Origin: Sediminibacterium sp.
Lineage (GTDB): Bacteria > Bacteroidota > Bacteroidia > Chitinophagales > Chitinophagaceae
Direction: 5' to 3'
NCBI GenBank assembly: GCA_028288645.1
Contig: JAQBNJ010000161.1
Coordinates: forward strand, 1-9,686
Length of the DNA stretch: 9,686 bases
The position numbers and the translations under genes are program-made. This document shows positions 1 through 6,279 of this stretch, piece by piece; the stretch's first letter is position 1; the number at the start of each line of letters is the position of its first letter. Below the pieces are notes generated by a model. It did not search any database, was not told the origin of the DNA, and saw only the letters and a list, made by a program, of their open reading frames with translations.

Positions 1-982
1 ATCTTTCATAAGGAACACCCTTCCCATAAACCTCCATCAATTCAAATATTTTTGGCTTGAAGAATTCGCTGGAAATATGCGGCATAAAATAATCCACATC
101 AGTTGTCTCCAGGCCTTTTTTCTCAAAGATCTCTTTGATCTTTTGCCCGCCCAGTTTTACGATATTATCACTCAGTAAAGCGATATCCTGTTTGATGCTG
201 AAAATGGATCTGTTTTTGATCTCCTCTGCCGTAAAATCCATAAACCCTTTCAGGCTGCCATCTTTTTGTTTCTCAGCACCTGCGTACATACAGGTGGCCA
301 TGTCATTGGCATAAGAAACACCTTCTATCCAATCTACGCGCAGGCTTAATCCATCTTCATTTTTTTTATCCGACATTTTAAATGCGGCGGCGCCATCAGA
401 AAGCATCCAACGTAAAAAATCTTTTTCAAACGCGATAAAAGGATTCTCATTCAACTCAGCTAATTTCTGCGCCTCTTCTTCAAACATGTTCGATACCGTT
501 TGTCCTGAAAACCGTTCAGAACCGGTTGCAATTGCGTGTGAAACTTCCCCGGCTTTAATGGCGAGGTAAGCATACTTGAATGCATGCATACCCGCACAAC
601 AAACACCCGAAGGTGAAACCACTTCAATAGAATTCGCTTCAGGTAACCAGCCATGCACCATGGAACCATGCGAAGGAAGCAACTGGTCGGGCGATGAAGT
701 ACCGCAGGAAAGTAATTCGATCTCTTTTATTTTTTCAGGATCGTTCTTGAACAATCCCTTCACCGCCAATGCTGTCATCTGTGCATTGGTATGTGTTGAT
801 TTGCCTTCTTTGGTTAAAGCATAATACCGCGTTTTAATTCCATTATTACGGAGCACTATGTTCTTCGATTTGGAAGGCTTATTATTTATATAACCCAGGT
901 ACGTTTCCATTTCATCATTACTCACCGGCTCATTAGGCATAAAAATGGAGGTATCCGTAATATAGACTTCCTGTAAGGGCAT
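1..982 (-). CDS. darB: DarB-type ketoacyl-ACP synthase III, 3' end outside window
   Basis: The 327 readable codons begin at the ATG at 982 and run off the left edge, so the C-terminus is missing. The fold is that of a thiolase-like KAS III. The presumed nucleophile is Cys129 in GVCCAGMHAF, matching the FabH Cys-Ala-Gly context, and the His is His302 in FMPHISSEFF, where FabH has PHQAN. The expected active-site Asn lies beyond the edge. In characterised dar loci, DarB condenses and cyclises two acyl thioesters into a 2,5-dialkylcyclohexane-1,3-dione, the precursor of dialkylresorcinols; in Bacteroidota these become the alcohol part of flexirubin pigments. It follows darA after a 12-nt gap on the same strand, the order expected of a dar operon. 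A generic FabH is the alternative, but adjacency to darA and the divergence from PHQAN favour DarB. The 3' truncation is only the window boundary. Confidence 0.9.
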   Translation of the reverse strand, partial: MPLQEVYITDTSIFMPNEPVSNDEMETYLGYINNKPSKSKNIVLRNNGIKTRYYALTKEGKSTHTNAQMTALAVKGLFKNDPEKIKEIELLSCGTSSPDQLLPSHGSMVHGWLPEANSIEVVSPSGVCCAGMHAFKYAYLAIKAGEVSHAIATGSERFSGQTVSNMFEEEAQKLAELNENPFIAFEKDFLRWMLSDGAAAFKMSDKKNEDGLSLRVDWIEGVSYANDMATCMYAGAEKQKDGSLKGFMDFTAEEIKNRSIFSIKQDIALLSDNIVKLGGQKIKEIFEKKGLETTDVDYFMPHISSEFFKPKIFELMEVYGKGVPYER

Positions 983-994
983 ATCTTTTTTTGT

Positions 995-1894
995 TTAGTT
1001 CAGGTTTAAATAATTTTGTTTTAGTTTTTTGACCTTTTGAGATGAAAAAGGCCTGATTAAAATAGCATCTATCAGCAGCAGTATTGGTGCACCTACAAAA
1101 AGTGCCACGTGAAGATAATATTTAAATACAGATAAAACACGCTTTCTATGCTTACTGCTGTTCGCTTTGTTGGCCCATCCTATGTATTGCGGCCCCGCTT
1201 TTGCTTCCAGTATCATCAGGCTGTAATTATAAGCCACAGCTTTTTGTGTGATCAATTTTTCCTGCATGCCATCCCATTTGCCTGCCGTTAAAAAAGGAAG
1301 TATCGTTTCGCCGAAAAATTTTGAACGGCGTATATCTTCATCAGCAACGCCCGGGAAAGGAAAAATACCCCACAACCTTGTTTTTTTACCACCCAGCAGC
1401 CAATGAAAAATAGTGAAATAACTAAGCGGGTTCAGGTGTTCATCTATCAACGCAATATTGCCAACATGATTGGCACTGGCCTCGCGCAATAATTTTTTGA
1501 TGCCCACAAATGCATTCAGCCACATGTTGCGCGCGCCGGTAACAGTTACTACCGGGGTATCTTTCAAAACAGCTTTGAGTGAAGGATGTTGCAGCAAAGA
1601 ATTGGATGGGATACTTGGCGAAAGGAACCATGATTGATAGCCCAGAATAATAAGATCGTAGGCGTTTTCCTTCAAAACAATAGGCTCCAGTTCTATAGGC
1701 ACGCCTAAAACGCAATCGGGCATCACATCATAAAAGCGTTCGCCTGTCCAGGGAAAAGCGTAATCGTTTACGGGTTTGATACGGACCTTTTCAACAGCGA
1801 TACCGGCATTGATCAGGGGTTCCGTAATGTTATCAATAATTTCTCCCAGCTGCCCGCTTTGCGAATAATAGATAGCTAATACTTTTTTACTCAT
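995..1894 (-). CDS. darA: DarA, flavodoxin-like dialkylresorcinol-forming enzyme
   Basis: This is a complete 299-residue protein. The N-terminus (LAIYYSQSGQLGEII, residues 6-20) is a flavodoxin-type beta strand with an FMN-phosphate-binding loop, SQSGQ at 11-15. A second Rossmann-like strand, LIILGYQSWF, is at 81-90, and VVTVTGARNMW is at 115-125. A hydrophobic stretch at about 256-281, flanked by Lys/Arg clusters, looks like a C-terminal membrane anchor, which would place the enzyme at the inner membrane with its lipophilic substrate. Members of this family, often annotated as dialkylresorcinol condensing enzyme, are reported to aromatise the DarB cyclohexanedione product to the resorcinol. 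It sits between the small exported protein and darB with 12-nt gaps on both sides, so the three are very likely co-transcribed. The family assignment comes from recognising the sequence and its neighbour darB; redox cofactor use is inferred from the flavodoxin motif. Confidence 0.9.
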   Translation of the reverse strand: MSKKVLAIYYSQSGQLGEIIDNITEPLINAGIAVEKVRIKPVNDYAFPWTGERFYDVMPDCVLGVPIELEPIVLKENAYDLIILGYQSWFLSPSIPSNSLLQHPSLKAVLKDTPVVTVTGARNMWLNAFVGIKKLLREASANHVGNIALIDEHLNPLSYFTIFHWLLGGKKTRLWGIFPFPGVADEDIRRSKFFGETILPFLTAGKWDGMQEKLITQKAVAYNYSLMILEAKAGPQYIGWANKANSSKHRKRVLSVFKYYLHVALFVGAPILLLIDAILIRPFSSQKVKKLKQNYLNLN

Positions 1895-1906
1895 CGTGCA
1901 TCGAAA

Positions 1907-2407
1907 TTAAAGATCTTCCGGCCTCAACACCTTAGAAGTTTTGCTGTAGTCGAGAATGGCTTTCTGAACAACGGGCGATAAATTTTTATATGCTTTCTTA
2001 ATGAATTGGCTATCCTTTTCAATTTCGTGATAATATTTCACTACGCGTGGTGCATGTTCCTGTATGGTTAGGCGGAGAAAACGGTATTCGGCATTATCTC
2101 CATCATCCTGCAATGCGGTCTCAAATTTTATTCTTCCTGCTTTAAAAGCGTTTAGTTTTTCCTGGGCTTTTTTCAACAATCCCGATTTTCTCATGAGCAA
2201 TGCACCTTCGTAGGCATCTTTTTCATGAAAGGAAGCAGCACGTACAACAACGAGTTCATCATTGATCTGTTCCATATTTCCGGAAGCCATGGCCGAGTAA
2301 AAACTTTCTTTATCAAAACCCTGTGCCACCAATGCTTTCGCCTGCCCCAAAAAAAGGGCAACCATGCATAAAACGCTATAAATCAATTTATTTTTCATCA
2401 GCTGCAT
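1907..2407 (-). CDS. Small exported protein of the dar operon, unknown function
   Basis: The product has 166 residues. Its N-terminus is a clear signal peptide: a basic start (MKNK), a hydrophobic core of about residues 9-25, and a likely cleavage near ALVAQ-G, typical of Bacteroidota exported proteins. There is no lipobox Cys. The mature part is about 140 residues, charged and predicted mostly helical (for example KKAQEKLNAFKAGRIKFE and YYHEIEKDSQFIKKAYK), with no catalytic motif that I recognise. Translation could begin at the ATG at 2407 or at 2398 (Met4), and the second gives a more usual signal peptide; neither has a strong Shine-Dalgarno sequence. It is the first gene of the operon, 12 nt before darA, with a TATATTTG -7-like box 17 nt upstream. 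Co-transcription suggests an envelope role linked to the pigment, such as transport or placement, but that is inference only. Confidence 0.75.
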   Translation of the reverse strand: MQLMKNKLIYSVLCMVALFLGQAKALVAQGFDKESFYSAMASGNMEQINDELVVVRAASFHEKDAYEGALLMRKSGLLKKAQEKLNAFKAGRIKFETALQDDGDNAEYRFLRLTIQEHAPRVVKYYHEIEKDSQFIKKAYKNLSPVVQKAILDYSKTSKVLRPEDL

Positions 2408-2424
2408 AGAGGCAATAAATATGC

Positions 2425-2432
2425 CAAATATA
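2425..2432 (-). promoter_or_regulatory. Candidate -7 box of the dar operon promoter
   Basis: The minus strand reads TATATTTG, a perfect match to the Bacteroidota -7 consensus TAnnTTTG, 17 nt before the ATG at 2407 (26 nt before the alternative ATG at 2398). It predicts a leader of only about 10-20 nt. No convincing TTTG -33 element is seen at the expected distance, so the call rests on one box and its position. Confidence 0.4.
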
Positions 2433-2490
2433 AAGAATTAACTATCTTCACTTAGTTTGAAAATCTGGCTGTTATGTTGAGAAACAGGAA

Positions 2491-2664
2491 CTTAGATTGG
2501 GTGCATTTCAAATTTTCGTATTGTGTTTGTTCACTTTATTTTTTGAACCACAGTAGAAACATAGGCACATAGTTGTAACACATAGGTCTTCTATGTGAAA
2601 TCCTATGTTTCTATGTGACTATGTGGTTCAAATCAACGAGAATTTGAAATGCACCCCTTAGATT
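2491..2664. mobile_element. MITE-like insertion with 21-bp TIRs and 8-bp target duplication
   Basis: A 158-bp non-coding element (2499-2656) begins GGGTGCATTTCAAATT and ends with the reverse complement. The 21-bp terminal inverted repeats (2499-2519 and 2636-2656) differ at one position. It is flanked exactly by the direct repeat CTTAGATT at 2491-2498 and 2657-2664, as expected of an 8-bp target-site duplication. There is no transposase, so it would have moved in trans; 8-bp duplications occur in several IS families and I cannot name the parent. The interior holds a second, imperfect palindrome (2533-2631). It lies between two divergent operons, so it could have changed the spacing or content of their promoters. 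Confidence 0.8.
2533..2631. repeat. Inner palindrome built of period-8 CTATGTNN units
   Basis: Inside the insertion, TTGAACCACA (2533-2542) pairs with TGTGGTTCAA (2622-2631). The arms between them consist of octamers of the form CTATGTNN: on the plus strand CTATGTTT, CTATGTGA and CTATGTGG follow each other without gaps at about 2603-2626, and related units with small disruptions lie in the opposite arm as ACATAG. Transcribed, this would form a long imperfect hairpin. I recall similar CTATGT-type octamers as dispersed intergenic repeats in Bacteroidota, but this was not checked. Confidence 0.75.
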
Positions 2665-2711
2665 CCCTGCCAGGAGAGAAATTGGATGTTCAGTAATTTA
2701 AAAAAGGGTAG

Positions 2712-3512
2712 GTGGATATACATACAAAGCAATTTTCCGGCCTCTGGGCCATTATCCTGGGCGGTTCCAGCGGATTTGGGTTTGCCGCCGTTGAAAAGCT
2801 CGCAAAACACGGAATGAATATCGCCGTTATTTACCGTGATCTGGCCGCAACAGAAAAACCCCTGAAAGAAAGACTGTTTGCTATTGCCGATGAAACCGGT
2901 GTGACCATTGCGCCATTTAACCTGAACGCATTAGATACAGAAGGAAGAAGATCATTCATACAACAATTCGCCGCATTAACAGGCAAAAAAAATTGTGTTC
3001 GTTTACTGCTTCATTCCATTGCAAGGGGCAATTTAAAACCATTGATATCGGATGATAACGCATTGTCTATTGATGATATACAGGGAACAACGTATGCTAT
3101 GTCGACAAGCCTTCTCGACTGGACAAGGGACCTTTTGACGGCACAGTTTTTTTATAAAGATGCAAGAGTGATCGGCCTTACAAGTGAGGGTTCCAACAGG
3201 TATATTGATAATTATGCAGCGGTATCTATTGCCAAAGCTTCCTTGCAGAGCCTGGTAACCTATATGGCGGTTGAGTTGAGCCCGCATGGTTTGCGAACCA
3301 ATCTGATCCAGGCTGGTGTAACAGAAACACCTTCGTTGAAAAGGATCCCGGGAAGTGAGCAACTGATCGAGTTTTCAAAGCAGAGAAACCCGATGGGACG
3401 GATCACGCAGCCCGAAGATGTTGCCAACGCGATCTACCTGCTTTGTACTGATGAATCCGGCTGGATAAACGGATCCCTTATTCATGTTGATGGCGGAGAA
3501 CATTGCCGTTAA
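2712..3512 (+). CDS. FabL/FabI-like SDR, probable enoyl- or 3-oxoacyl-ACP reductase
   Basis: This is a 266-residue Rossmann-fold short-chain dehydrogenase. The dinucleotide loop is GGSSGFG (17-23). The catalytic Tyr168 and Lys175 are separated by six residues (NYAAVSIAKASLQ), the Y-X6-K spacing of FabI/FabL enoyl-ACP reductases rather than the Y-X3-K of ordinary ketoreductases. The context LTSEGSNRYIDNY and the stretch LVTYMAVELSPHGLRTN resemble FabL, and the C-terminus has the usual IHVDGG. Because the next genes encode a dehydratase, a ketosynthase and an ACP, it most likely performs a reduction on a carrier-bound chain; whether of an enoyl or a 3-oxo group cannot be settled from sequence. 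Translation starts at GTG 2712: an in-frame TAG sits directly before it, no upstream in-frame start is possible, and the purine run AAAAAGGG lies 3 nt upstream. It is the first gene of the plus-strand operon. Confidence 0.85.
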   Translation: MDIHTKQFSGLWAIILGGSSGFGFAAVEKLAKHGMNIAVIYRDLAATEKPLKERLFAIADETGVTIAPFNLNALDTEGRRSFIQQFAALTGKKNCVRLLLHSIARGNLKPLISDDNALSIDDIQGTTYAMSTSLLDWTRDLLTAQFFYKDARVIGLTSEGSNRYIDNYAAVSIAKASLQSLVTYMAVELSPHGLRTNLIQAGVTETPSLKRIPGSEQLIEFSKQRNPMGRITQPEDVANAIYLLCTDESGWINGSLIHVDGGEHCR

Positions 3513-3536
3513 CCGCACTAATATTTTGTTTGAAGA

Positions 3537-3998
3537 ATGTACGATGATATCTTAAACCTCTTACCGTATAAATCGAGCTTCCGCTTTGTGGATCATATTT
3601 CTTTGCTTACACTGGATGAAGTGCGCGGTGATTATACTTTACGCAAAAACGCTTTTTTTTACGAGGACCATTTTCCCGGCAACCCGGTAACACCCGGTGT
3701 GATCATCACGGAGATCATGGCGCAGATCGGTGTGGTGATATTGGGACTGAACCTGATCGTGCATGGTAAGGGAGAAAAAGATATTTCTGCTGCAACAAAC
3801 ATCATCCCTTTACTTTATTCAACAGAGGTTACTTTTCATAAGATGGTATTGCCCGGAGAAAAGGTTTCGGTAATATCCAGGAAACAATATTTTCGTTTCA
3901 ATAAACTGAAATGTGCGGTAGAAATGTATAATGCTTCAGAAGAACTGGTAGCGAAAGGCATATTCTCAGGATTCATTAAACAAATTGAAAAAGCATGA
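3537..3998 (+). CDS. FabZ-like 3-hydroxyacyl-ACP dehydratase
   Basis: The 153-residue single hot-dog-fold protein matches the usual FabZ length. The active-site motif is EDHFPGNPVTPGVIITEIMAQ (43-63), with catalytic His45 and Glu59 in the FabZ arrangement. The N-terminal LLPYKSSFRFVDHI corresponds to the FabZ opening (LPHRyPFLLVDRV). The reaction is removal of water from a 3-hydroxyacyl-ACP to give the trans-2-enoyl thioester. It begins 24 nt after the reductase and its stop codon overlaps the start of the ketosynthase (ATGA), so translational coupling is likely. The housekeeping fabZ is normally found with lpx genes, so this is probably a pathway-specific copy. An enoyl thioester is also one of the two substrates reported for DarB, so this enzyme might feed that step directly; this is inference. 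Confidence 0.92.
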   Translation: MYDDILNLLPYKSSFRFVDHISLLTLDEVRGDYTLRKNAFFYEDHFPGNPVTPGVIITEIMAQIGVVILGLNLIVHGKGEKDISAATNIIPLLYSTEVTFHKMVLPGEKVSVISRKQYFRFNKLKCAVEMYNASEELVAKGIFSGFIKQIEKA

Positions 3999-5269
3999 GT
4001 CGTCGTGTTGTGGTTACCGGTTTAGGTGTTTTATCTCCCAACGGCGTGGGCGTACCCGCTTTTTTACATGCCATTCAAAATGGTGTTTCCGGTATCCGGT
4101 TCGTACCAAAATATGAAGAACTCAAGTTCTATTGCCAGGTAGCGGGCATTCCTGAATTTAACTGGGAAGACCTGCGGAATTACCTGCCGGAAGTTACTTT
4201 TCATGGGTTGAGAAGCATAGGGATCGGCTACGGCGTAAAAGCAGCGCTGGATGCATGGACCAACGCAGGATTTGCCATTGAAAATGATAAAACACTCTGG
4301 GATACCGGTTGCGTTTTCGGCAGCAGCGTAGCCGATACGGATGTGATCAAAAATGCGATCGAAAAAGTGGATGCAAAAGAATCGAAGAAATTAGGATCAC
4401 GCGTAGTGGAACAGATCATGGGTAGTGGTATCACTGCCTATGTAGCCGGAAGATTGGGCCTGGGCAACCGTACCATCTCAAATTCTGCAGCCTGCGCAAC
4501 CGGTACACAGGCTATTGTGATGGGGTATGAATACATTAAGAACGGATCAGCGAAGCGAATGCTGGTAGGTAGCAGTGAACATGTGGACCAATACACTTTC
4601 GGCACATTCGATTCTATGCGTATACTGTCAAGAAAATTTAATGATCGTCCTGAACAGGCATCGAGGCCGATGAGCCAGACGGCATGTGGGTTTGTTCCCG
4701 GTTCAGGTGCAGCGGCATTAATGCTGGAGGATATGGAATACGCATTGGAACGGAACGCTACCATCTATGCTGAAATTGTTGGCGCTGCAACCAATTCGGG
4801 GGGACAGCGTGGCGGAGGCACCATGACGGCGCCCAATCCCGAAGGGATCATTCAATGTATTAAAACAGCAATGGCTGGGGGAAATGTTGATCCGAATTCC
4901 ATCGACCTGATCTGCGGGCATCTTACCGCCACAGTCGCAGACAGGCTGGAGATCCAGAACTGGTCAACTGCACTTGGCAGGAATGAAGAGAATTTCCCGG
5001 CCATCAATTCTTTAAAATCCATGATCGGTCATTGTTTGAGCGCTGCTGGGTCAATTGAAGCAGTTGCGGTAGTTTTGCAGGTCATGCATGATTTTATCCA
5101 CCCCAATGTGAACCTTGAAGATCCTGACCCGGAGATCGTGCGGATGACGGGGGGAAACCTGCCTGTAACAATGGTCAAAAAAGAGATCAATACCGTAGCC
5201 AAAGCAAATTTCGGCTTCGGGGATGTGAATACCTGTTTAATATTTTCTAAATTTAACCACCATGGATAG
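3995..5269 (+). CDS. FabF-like beta-ketoacyl-ACP synthase, pathway-specific
   Basis: The 424-residue thiolase-fold condensing enzyme is about the normal KAS II length. It starts with VVVTGLGVLSPNGVG. The catalytic triad is present: Cys167 in SNSAACATGTQ, His309 in ICGHLTATVADRLE, and Lys341/His346 in NSLKSMIGHCLSAAGSIEA. The region around His309 departs from the usual NAHGTSTPLND, which fits a specialised member. It catalyses decarboxylative condensation of malonyl-ACP with an acyl group, elongating a chain on the ACP encoded next door. It overlaps the dehydratase by 4 nt and the ACP gene by 8 nt. No separate chain-length-factor gene is visible, so it is probably a homodimer. Flexirubin loci contain KAS genes for both the polyene and the resorcinol parts; which one this serves cannot be determined here. 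Confidence 0.93.
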   Translation: MSRRVVVTGLGVLSPNGVGVPAFLHAIQNGVSGIRFVPKYEELKFYCQVAGIPEFNWEDLRNYLPEVTFHGLRSIGIGYGVKAALDAWTNAGFAIENDKTLWDTGCVFGSSVADTDVIKNAIEKVDAKESKKLGSRVVEQIMGSGITAYVAGRLGLGNRTISNSAACATGTQAIVMGYEYIKNGSAKRMLVGSSEHVDQYTFGTFDSMRILSRKFNDRPEQASRPMSQTACGFVPGSGAAALMLEDMEYALERNATIYAEIVGAATNSGGQRGGGTMTAPNPEGIIQCIKTAMAGGNVDPNSIDLICGHLTATVADRLEIQNWSTALGRNEENFPAINSLKSMIGHCLSAAGSIEAVAVVLQVMHDFIHPNVNLEDPDPEIVRMTGGNLPVTMVKKEINTVAKANFGFGDVNTCLIFSKFNHHG

Positions 5270-5513
5270 ACAAGCAATTTTAGATGAGCTTAAAAAAGTA
5301 CTGTTGCCTTATACAGAGAACAAGGAATTATTGAACGGAATTACGGAAGACACGGATCTGTTGAAGGACCTGAAGATCAATTCTGCCAACCTGGTGGATA
5401 TTATTATTGATGCAGAATCAAAATACAATATCGAGATCGATTTCGATTCAGCGGAAAAAATGATGACGGTGCGCGACTGCATCAACGTGATCGCTGAAAA
5501 AGTAAACGCCTGA
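5262..5513 (+). CDS. Acyl carrier protein with atypical NSAN attachment motif
   Basis: This is an 83-residue acidic, helical protein with ACP layout: helix I (about 3-16), then the segment LLKDLKINSANLVDIIIDAE, where Ser41 is in the position of the phosphopantetheine-bearing serine, then helices II and III ending in VRDCINVIAEKVNA. The usual Asp-Ser-Leu motif reads Asn-Ser-Ala, followed by Asn-Leu-Val. The serine is kept and a matching transferase follows 1 nt later, so the carrier is probably functional and dedicated. Its start codon lies within the ketosynthase gene (8-nt overlap), which implies coupled translation. It would carry the chain handled by the reductase, dehydratase and ketosynthase of this operon, and possibly deliver it to DarB. 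Confidence 0.9.
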   Translation: MDRQAILDELKKVLLPYTENKELLNGITEDTDLLKDLKINSANLVDIIIDAESKYNIEIDFDSAEKMMTVRDCINVIAEKVNA

Positions 5514-5514
5514 A

Positions 5515-6228
5515 ATGCAAAGCGCCGGCAATGATATCATAGCGCTGGATCTTACGGATAAACAACGCAGCAACGATAGCCGGTTTTATTCCAAAATACT
5601 TTCGGAGTCAGAAAAAAAATACTACTGCCATTCTTCTTTAGCGGGAATGGAGTTTAGATATTTTTTGTGGTTGTGCTGGTCCGTAAAAGAATCGGCATAC
5701 AAATACCTGAAGAGAAATCAACCGGATCTTATTTTCTCGCCATCGCGCATTGAGATCGCCCATATTGCTATTCCTGTGAACAGGCAATTCGCGGAACCTG
5801 CAGGCACACAGTGGGAGGGCCTTGCAAAAGATGAAAAATGTTATAGCGGCAACCTTGTTTTTGAAGGGAACACTTATTATTTCCGGTCAAAGATCTATCG
5901 CGAAATGATCACAACCGTGGTAAATGCAGATGAAAGCTTTGAAAATATTTTTTGGGGATTTGATTCCATTGATGATACAAGCGCTGATCATCAGTCTGAA
6001 GCGATACGTTCCCTTCTCTTACAAAAACTGCATACTGTTTTACCCGGTAAACAACTGCGGATAGAGAAAGCTGCAGCGGGATACCCTATTATTATAAGCG
6101 GAACAAAACAACTCAACATCCCGGTATCTTTGGCACATCACGGTCCTTATATCGCTTATTCTTTTTACTTACCTGCCAATATTCGTCAGAAAACCTTTGC
6201 GTCTTTGCCCCTTGGCGCCTTTGCGTGA
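5515..6228 (+). CDS. 4'-phosphopantetheinyl transferase, AcpS-like motif order
   Basis: The 237-residue protein transfers phosphopantetheine from CoA to the carrier-protein serine, presumably of the ACP one nucleotide upstream. GNDIIALDL (5-13) supplies the first metal-binding Asp (Asp8), ESEKKYY (31-37) follows, and the signature WSVKESAYK is at 55-63 with Glu59 and Lys63. A segment like the substrate-binding Ser-His motif, PVSLAHHGPYIAYSF (203-217), comes after the signature, the order of AcpS rather than Sfp. The protein is about twice the AcpS length because roughly 130 residues separate these motifs, perhaps a second pseudo-repeat. The last 12 or so residues (RQKTFASLPLGAFA) are encoded by a dispersed-type octamer repeat, which also supplies the TGA stop, so the original C-terminus was probably replaced. 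Confidence 0.85.
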   Translation: MQSAGNDIIALDLTDKQRSNDSRFYSKILSESEKKYYCHSSLAGMEFRYFLWLCWSVKESAYKYLKRNQPDLIFSPSRIEIAHIAIPVNRQFAEPAGTQWEGLAKDEKCYSGNLVFEGNTYYFRSKIYREMITTVVNADESFENIFWGFDSIDDTSADHQSEAIRSLLLQKLHTVLPGKQLRIEKAAAGYPIIISGTKQLNIPVSLAHHGPYIAYSFYLPANIRQKTFASLPLGAFA

Positions 6229-6230
6229 AA
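6195..6230 (+). repeat. Four tandem CTTTGCGT-type octamers ending the transferase gene
   Basis: Four gapless octamers, CTTTGCGT, CTTTGCCC, CTTGGCGC and CTTTGCGT (6195-6226), are followed by GAAA. The T of the last unit plus GA forms the TGA stop of the transferase gene. I recall this CTTTGCGTCTTTGCG...GTGAAA pattern as a common dispersed repeat in Bacteroidota intergenic DNA; that is memory, not a search. Here it overlaps coding sequence. Confidence 0.8.
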
Positions 6231-6279
6231 CCCAACCGCTGGCCGGATTATTGCGTATATACTATTCTAATCCACTTAC

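Noticed and set aside
460..824. Overlapping open frames of 69 and 82 residues on both strands inside darB
   Set aside because: They are shadow frames of a well-supported ketosynthase gene and show no domain or start signals.
2686..2712. ATG at 2686 with an AGGAG upstream and an A-AAA-AAG slippery heptamer, possible frameshift into the reductase
   Set aside because: A -1 shift at the heptamer meets TAG at 2709 almost at once, just before the GTG start, so it cannot produce a fused reductase.
4228..5277. Several 67-108-residue minus-strand frames opposite the ketosynthase gene
   Set aside because: They lie antisense to a gene with a complete catalytic triad and look like by-products of its codon use.
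6195..6226. Tandem octamers considered as a CRISPR or VNTR array
   Set aside because: Units are 8 bp without spacers and imperfect; there are no cas genes. A dispersed octamer repeat fits better.
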